Assembly: GCA_001574975.1 (NCBI GenBank)
Contig: KQ965752.1
Coordinates: forward strand, 401,887-465,886
Length of the DNA stretch: 64,000 bases
Source: Gonapodya prolifera JEL478
Lineage: Eukaryota > Monoblepharomycota > Monoblepharidomycetes > Monoblepharidales > Gonapodyaceae
Reading direction: 5' to 3'
The notes beneath the pieces are model-generated. The model searched no databases. It was not told where the DNA came from and saw only the letters and a program-made list of their open reading frames with translations. The translations under genes and the position numbers were made by a program. Shown here one piece after another: positions 57,990 through 64,000 of this stretch (positions are counted from its first letter, which is position 1; each line of letters begins with the position of its first letter).

Positions 57990-59815
57990 TTAGGCAAGGA
58001 CAAGGACGGCAGCGGCCACGGCGCCAAGAACACCGGCGGCAGTTCCCGCGACGGAGCGGGCGGCGTTTCCGGGCTTGGCGGCAGCAGTTCCTATTCGGCA
58101 CGGATCAAAACGATCAGCTTCAGCTCTGCAAAGGACAAACACCAAACACATACCGGTCGCGGCAGGAGCGGAAGCCGAGGCCGATCCGGAGGCAGCGGGC
58201 GGCGCCGAGGCTGTGGAATTTCCGCCGAGCGAGGCGGCGACGGTGGGCGGTACGAGCACTGCGTCGAGGACGTGGACGACGCCGTTGGAGAGGAGGACGG
58301 TGGCGAGAACGTTGGCGCTGGTGGGAGTGAGGAGAGGACGGGAGGGATTAGTTCGTTGGATGGGACGAGAGTGAAAGGGAGTTGAGACTCACTTGTTGAC
58401 CTTGACCGAGGTCCCGTTGGTCACGACGGTGATGTTCTCGCCCTGGAAGGTCTGGTAAGAGCCCGAAGGGGGGAGGTATGCGGCGGCTCCGGCAATAACG
58501 TGGTAGGTCAGCACGGTCTTGAGCACCTTGGTCAGGGTGTCGGCGGGGACGGCCTTGGCGACGGCGGCGAAGGCAGAGTCGACGGGTGCGAAGCTGTGAA
58601 GATGGAGGTGGAGTGAGTGTTTGTGGAAGAGTTCACGGGAAAAGGGAAAAATAAGACGTACATGGTGATGGGAGTGACGGTGTTGACGGCGGTGGTAAGG
58701 TTCTGCGAGTCAAGCGCGGCGGCAAGCTGGTTGAACGCGACGACATTGTCCTTCAGTGAGTTGAAGGCGGTGAGAGTCGCGGAGGCGTTGCCGGGGGGGA
58801 GGAGGACGCCGTCGACTGTGGAGTTCGTTGTATCAGATGATCAGATAAAGTACCAATGACAAAAAGATCGAATTTAGCTCACCGACGTGGATGACACCGT
58901 TGGATGTGACACTGTTTGAGAGGTCGAGAGAAATTAGTGATGACGTGGGTGAGATAGAGCGAGATGGAGGAGTCAGACAACATCGAGCGACATATCCAGA
59001 GGCATACACACATCGAGTCAATGACGTTGACGGGGATAAGTCCAGACACGGTAACATTGGGGAGCTTAACCTCAAGCTTCAAGACCTGGGGCTTGATGGA
59101 CGCGAGCGAGGAGTTACCGAGAAGGGTGGGGATGTAGGAGAGGGTGTTTGCCTTGAGGTAGGCGGTGTCGACGACCTGGGTGGAGACATGGTACGAGAGG
59201 ACTTGGCCGGCGATGGGGAGGACCTTGTCGAGACCGCCGAGCCTTGTTTGAGTTTGAATTGAGGATGGGTAAGATTCAGGATCGGATAAAGGGAGGAGAT
59301 AAAGGTATTAACTTACAAAGTGAGGGCAGAGGCGAACGCAGTGTCAGTGGGGCTAGATGAGGAGTGGAATGGTTTGAGATGTTAGCAAGCAGGAAGAAAG
59401 AAAAGTATGTACGCAGAAATTTTGGCGAACTCCTCGATCAGTGCAAGCGCTCTTTAAGCCCAAACTCGCTCCTTCGGCCTTTGTTCTCCAACGGGCGGCA
59501 ACTCACGCAAAGACAGTCAAGTTGGCACCACCACCGAGGGCAGCACCGAGCTGGGTGAAGAGGTCCTTTCCGAGTGCGGCCTCGGAGACGAGCGACTGAA
59601 GGGTTGTCAGGTTGTAGGCCTTTCCTGCAGGCACGGTACCAGACACTGACGAGGTAAAAGGAAGAGCGAGATGGAGTTTGATGAAAGGCATTCCTTTGTC
59701 AGCAGCGACGAGGAAAGAGAAAACACCCACGAGCAGAGAGAAGCGTGCCCTGGGCAGAGGCAATCGCCACGAGGGGAGCGAAGAGCGCAGCCTTGAAGAC
59801 GTTAGTGATTCGCAT
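57990..59815 (-). CDS. Fasciclin (FAS1) protein, tandem copy C, intact and GPI-anchored
   Basis: Third and only fully intact copy. Start 59815: signal peptide MRITNVFKAALFAPLVAIAS. FAS1 domain 1: AGKAYNLTTLQSLVSEAALG, LTVFAPTDTAFASALTL-type box, TLLGNSSLASIKPQVLKLEV, VTVSGLIPVNVIDSM. Domain 2: VDGVLLPPGNASATLTAF, FAPVDSAFAAVAKAVPAD, VLTYHVIAGAAAYLPPSG, ITVVTNGTSVKVN, then ANVLATVLLSNGVVHVLD. A Ser/Ala-rich linker and the hydrophobic tail GTAAGVLGAVAAAVLVLA form a GPI-attachment signal ending at 57990. About eight short exons join in frame. FAS1 domains mediate adhesion between cells or to matrix; the product should sit on the outer plasma membrane or wall. Compared with copies A and B it keeps every splice signal. 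Confidence 0.9.
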
Positions 59816-61070
59816 CGTAGGATATTAAGTTGATGGGCTGCTGTGTAGCGATTGCTAGTCTCTTTTAGCCCGGTTTCCCTGCTTTTATGTGACCCGGGAA
59901 CTCAAAGGACCGATGACCTTAGAAGAATCAGGAGGTGCAAATCAGAGACAAAGGATCGGGCGATGCGGGTAAACATTCACCCTGTGCTGTGGCCACTCTA
60001 CTTTGATTCCTCGAGGAAATGGCATCGTGTTTTCCTAATTGGGGTGTGACTAAGGCAAGACGCTGAAAACCTGCAGGCACAGTCGTATCTCGCCTTAGGT
60101 CTCTCGTTATTGCGCCTGGGTGTTGGGCCTCGGTGGCGACTCGTTATGGATTTTAGACTTTACAACAACAAAGGCGAACCCAAAGGTCTGAGACCGGGTC
60201 ATCTTCGGGGGTCTGTGAAGTTTACAAAACAAAGGCAGAACGTCATAAATGTCAGATGCCGTTCTCATAATTCGGCCAGGAATTCTCGGCCCCTCGGTTC
60301 GGTCCAAATCATGCACAGCAGGCCTTTCCGCGTCTCCCAGACGAACTCAAATCGCACATGAACCAAACTATCAAAAAAGAACACCATCTCCGTATTGCCA
60401 GGTTTCTGCAGCGATCCGGCCCATTCCGATCCTCGCATTCACCTTTCAGCACCTTTCATGCACCATGGAGGTCGCCACATATGGACCTCATTTACTCACA
60501 TCATCCACATGTGGTTACGGGGCTGCCTTGGCTACGTAGTTTACACCGTAATCTTGCTTCTCTGATCTTTGTTCCACAACTCGACCCACCCCCGGAGACA
60601 TATCCAATCAGACATTTCCCCGCACATCCCGTCAGGTCATTCCCCAATTCAAGGTGCCATGGGATAACGATTCCGTCATGATCTGGGTACATATAATTTC
60701 TTGGCACCATGTGTGCGCTTATCGCTGCGATCTTCCTTTCTCCAACTCGAAAAACTCTTCCAACAAACGCCGCGCTGATCTCCGAAAACCACCTCTAATG
60801 ACGCCACACATGTCCTCGTTACTTCAAATCGACGACACGTCACGCACTTGCCACTACGTGTCTTGGTCTTCCCTCTGATCTTCCCCACTCAGGTTCAGTC
60901 CTTCGAGATTGACGCTCTGTACGAATATTTTCTTCACCTGGAACACATCGACAATACTTCTCACTACCGTTATGCTTCTCCGACTCGATCGAAATTTCTT
61001 CCAGTCCCTCATGCCAACAGTGGCCCCCCGAAAAAGATACCTATCAACAACGTCACGACGCCACACCTCC
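59816..61070. other. Intergenic region, nothing recognised
   Basis: About 1.25 kb upstream of fasciclin copy C and downstream of the methyltransferase. Open frames are short, overlap on both strands and match no family. Presumably the promoter of copy C and 3' flank of the methyltransferase. Confidence 0.5.
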
Positions 61071-62367
61071 TCACTTCCTCATCTCAAACCCCAAATACAA
61101 CCTCTCAACCCCAAACCTCTCCTTCAACGCCCTCCTCTCCGCGGTCTCCTCCTCGGTCGTCTGCCCCATCACGCGTTCCTCCACTTCGCGGGGGATGTTG
61201 AAGGTCTTGACTTTCACGCTCGCGAACCCGATAGACGTGGCGAGGCGTGTGAGTGAGGACGAGCAGTGCAGGACCCGGGGTACGCGTGTGGGGGTGGTAG
61301 TGGCGGGGGAGGGGGAGGGGACGTTGGTGGTGGTGGAGACCATGAGCCACGGGACGGGCGGCGTGACGTCGGATCCCGACTCAGGCTCGGACACACCCAC
61401 GGACAACCCGAATAGCACCCCGCCCGGCGCGAGAACCGCGTACAGTTTGGTCAGCATCGCACGCACACCGGCTTCACTGAGTACGTGCAGCACGGCGCCC
61501 GCGTAGATGAAGTGGGTGCCTGCGTCGAGGAATGTGATAATGTCGGGCCGAGATGATGTGGACGGGTCGTCGGTGATGTCCCCAAAGAACGTATGCACAG
61601 GCGGCGGAGTGGAGGCGTCTTGGAAGAGGGAGAGACCGAGTTTCCTGCGGTTTGGAGGTGATCAGCTTGTCGTACTAAGGTGGAGAAGGAAAAACGGTCT
61701 TACCAGTAATTGTCGGTGATGTCAACGGCGAGGATGTTTTCGGCGGGCCTTAAGGGCCGAACGTGAGGAAGGGGGCGTGGTGTTTGATTGTCTCAGCATC
61801 GAAGGCCAATCACACTAATCTCAACATCGCGTTTCAACTCACCACCCATCCGCGACCACCTTCCTCACATCCGTCCCGAACGCGCACCCTACCTCCTACC
61901 ATACCACACACCAACTTTCAGTTTTCACATTCACGTTCCCCAATCCCCCTCGCATAAACCCAAATTGATCCGCCTCACCCACCATGAACCGCTTCCCCTC
62001 AGCCTTGGCAGCGAGCATCTCCTCGTACACGGGGTACCGCGCGATCCTGGGCGAGAGGTACGTCGCGCGGCGCATGCAGCGGTAGATGTGGGTCTTGTGT
62101 GGGAGGGAGCGGGGGGTGTGGATTGCGAAGACAGGGGATGGACGGTGAGCTTTCGAAACCATTGCGGCAAAAGGCCGTGGCTTCACCCCTCCGGCCTCCG
62201 GGACCACGCCACACCATCCAACTCACAGCACACCCAACCATGTCCCTCCAATTGTCCTCCGCATGCGCTCTCAGCACCCCAAGGTCCTTCTCCCCCGTCC
62301 ATCGGGACAGGAACGCGAGGTCCGAGTCGGCGATAGGAGGTGGGGTTGCGGGCGTGGGTGCGGGCAT
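61071..62367 (-). CDS. SAM-dependent methyltransferase, fungal secondary-metabolism type
   Basis: Five or so exons on the minus strand, starting at 62367 (MPAPTPATPPPIADSDLAFL). After the N-terminal exon (LRAHAEDNWRDM) come THIYRCMRRATYLSPRIARY and EEMLAAKAEGKRFMV. The SAM-binding motif is built across a splice junction as VGCAFGTDVRKVVADGW. Next PAENILAVDITDNYWKLGL (motif II acidic residue), VHTFFGDITDDP and DAGTHFIYAGAVLHVLSEAG, LYAVLAPGGVLFGLSVG, ending GVERLYLGFEMRK at 61071. The pattern resembles methyltransferases found in fungal meroterpenoid and similar clusters (AusD/VrtF-like), but no other biosynthetic gene lies in the window, so the substrate is open. All joins keep frame and the gene looks intact. 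The exact borders of exon 2 are uncertain. Confidence 0.8.
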
Positions 62368-63327
62368 TGAATGGTATGTGCGGGTGTTTGGGTGGAAGGA
62401 ATTGTGCCAAGATATCGGAGGTCGGCGTTTTTATGGGCTGCCATCGGAGGGACTGCGGTCGGCAGGTACGGCCGTAGAAGTGCGGGTAAGGTTATGAAAC
62501 GTGGGCGAGTGTGGGGTCCGCGGAGTGGCGGGAGGGAAGGATTAAACGTTTGTGTATTGTGTGGTTGTATTTGTGGGATTGCGGGTGTCTTGGTTTGGTC
62601 TCGGGAACTCGACATTCGCCCCTTTGGTTTCCATTTTTCGAGAACATATCGGTACTATGAACAAATACATGTAAAGGCAGTACCACGTTGGTCCAAACTT
62701 GATACAACGTGGCTGTACAGTCTGCTCGGCGCCGCTCGACCGTCGATCGACGTCCGTACCGATCAGCTTCACACATCCACACCACACTTCTTCGCACAGC
62801 ACCCAACTGCACTCACAGTAACAGACTGCCTCCACCACTTCCACTCGCTGCCGAGAGGACAGTACCGTGCTCTTCGAGCTCCTGGAGCTTGAACGTGCGA
62901 GAGGCGACGTTGAGGCCCGACATGGCCTTTTGCTCGTTGGCGACAAACGCTGATGGAGGTTGGCGATTTCGGGATCGATTTGGAGAGTGGGAGAATGCAT
63001 GAGTCGAGACACAGAATCAGTCGTGTTGTTGACTTTTGCGGGTAAAGGGGGGGATTCGGCGGATGCTTACCTTCAGCGCCGTGAATCTCTGGCTGTCCAG
63101 GCGTGAAGGACGATCACGTCGGGCGCGGATACTTTCTGGTGGATGGCATAAGTAAGACACCAAGCCACAACAGAAATTGCGAGAGTATGCCCCTTTACGG
63201 AGTATTCGCCCTCCGGCGGACTCCTCGGTCAGCACCTCCGCGCGCTTAGGGCTCGGGCTCGCTGCGCTCGCGGAGCTCGACTCCACTTCACTCGGCTTCG
63301 CCTCGTTCGTTCCGTCTCACCCCCGAT
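62368..63327 (-). CDS. Possible small gene, unrecognised
   Basis: Weak evidence for a multi-exon minus-strand gene. An exon beginning at 63286 (Ser/Ala-rich start, then CCGLVSYLCHPPESIRARRD) ends in a GTAAGC donor near 63070. A later stretch (FVANEQKAMSGLNVASRTFK, then LQELEEHGTVLSAASG) around 62935-62815 looks coding and ends in a stop or donor at about 62812. I cannot show that the two belong together, nor name the protein. The remainder of the region, 62368-62810, has nothing supported beyond the promoter of the methyltransferase. Confidence 0.25.
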
Positions 63328-63797
63328 ATGTATTCGAATGTCCCTCACCTTGAGAATCTGAATGGAGTGAGAGGGAGAATTTGGGTGCCGCAAAACGTGT
63401 GTTTGGGCTTATGTAGTTTAGTTGCACCGTGCAGATTTTATTGCCAAGCAGGGAAGGACCCAATATATTACAGTGACCATTTTAAAATAAATTTAAAAGT
63501 GCACGACGGAACGATGTGGATCTCATTGGGAAGAAGGCTGGCGCATCGACACCTCGCCTCAGTCATATACAGACGCTCCAACCAAGAATTATACGTCAGA
63601 AAGTCTTTTCAAAATAAAATAATTGTCTATCTTAGTGCATGCAGTTGCAGAGTCGCCCCACAAATGCATCAACTTTACGTTGTGATCGGTTGTTTTGGAC
63701 TGGTCGCACCACTTACCTGGCACATCGGCAGATCTTCTGTGACCACAGACGTGGCAGAACCCGCTGAACAAAGCACTCCCCAGCAATCGGCGGCATG

Positions 63798-64000
63798 AAC
63801 ACGCCGCAGCCGCAGTCCGCAGTGGGGTCCCTCGCCAGCAAGCCGTCTGCGCCACCGCCCCTGTCTGGCGTGGGCGGAGTGTCGCAGCAGATGCAGTCTT
63901 CGCAGCCACCGACGCAACCGCAGTACCCACAGCACTCGCAGGCGGGACAGACGCACGGGCCACCCCGCGGCGCAGAGCAGCCGATGGGCGCAGGCACACA
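63798..64000 (+). CDS. N-terminal part of a Q/P/S-rich protein, truncated by the window end
   Basis: An ATG at 63798 opens a frame with no stop up to the window end, 67 codons. It reads MNTPQPQSAVGSLASKPSAP and continues Gln/Pro/Gly/Ser-rich (QSSQPPTQPQYPQHSQAGQT). Such a composition is typical of the disordered N-terminus of transcription or chromatin regulators, but nothing more can be said. The G+C-rich, skewed codon pattern favours this frame over the cysteine-rich reading on the opposite strand. Partial; the 3' part lies outside. Confidence 0.5.

Noticed and set aside
63713-63997. Cysteine-rich minus-strand open frame resembling a metal-binding peptide
   Set aside because: It is the reverse of a Q/P/G-rich plus-strand coding frame; CAG and GGC-rich codons read backwards give Cys and Ala, so it is a shadow.

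Overview
The window is nuclear DNA from a filamentous fungus. Genes are dense and lie on both strands. Introns are short (mostly 45-100 bases) with GT...AG ends, and no gene clusters look like bacterial operons. It carries fungal housekeeping genes: ribosomal protein eL22, enolase, a mitochondrial peptide chain release factor, an Ist3/RBMX2-type splicing protein, a VTC1-type protein and an NME6-type kinase. It also has GPI-anchored fasciclin genes and a DIL-domain protein. A P2C-type (Na,K-ATPase-like) pump remnant would fit an early-diverging fungus as well as a basidiomycete, so I do not assign a phylum.

Layout. 0-7 kb: an intact ten-exon short-chain dehydrogenase and a broken PPR gene. 8-16.6 kb: a decayed MYND-finger gene, three unrecognised genes and a long ankyrin/DIL protein. 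17-22.3 kb: two inverted copies of a dispersed repeat, an intronless ACT-domain gene and a wrecked P-type ATPase. 22.8-32.3 kb: eL22, a phosphatase relic, mitochondrial RF1, LRR and phosphate-induced-protein (PHI-1/EXORDIUM-like) relics, and enolase. 32.7-42 kb: a broken FAD monooxygenase, a third repeat copy, two unrecognised proteins, a probable acetate-transporter-family relic and a broken Gfo/Idh/MocA oxidoreductase. 42-53.5 kb: RBMX2, VTC1-like, a membrane RING protein, small genes, an MFSD1-like transporter and, divergently, an NME6-type kinase. 53.6-60 kb: three tandem fasciclin genes, one intact. 61-64 kb: a methyltransferase and the start of a Q/P-rich gene that runs off the window.

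The most striking theme is that conserved housekeeping genes read through perfectly once spliced (enolase comes out at 436 aa and eL22 at 131 aa), while at least eight accessory genes between them carry frameshifts, nonsense codons or lost splice sites. That contrast argues for real pseudogenes rather than general sequencing error. The dispersed repeat, whose copies point at nearby start codons, is the best candidate for an undescribed element. I found no complete novel multi-gene system. Intron positions are my own readings of splice signals and frame; coordinates may be off by a base or two.
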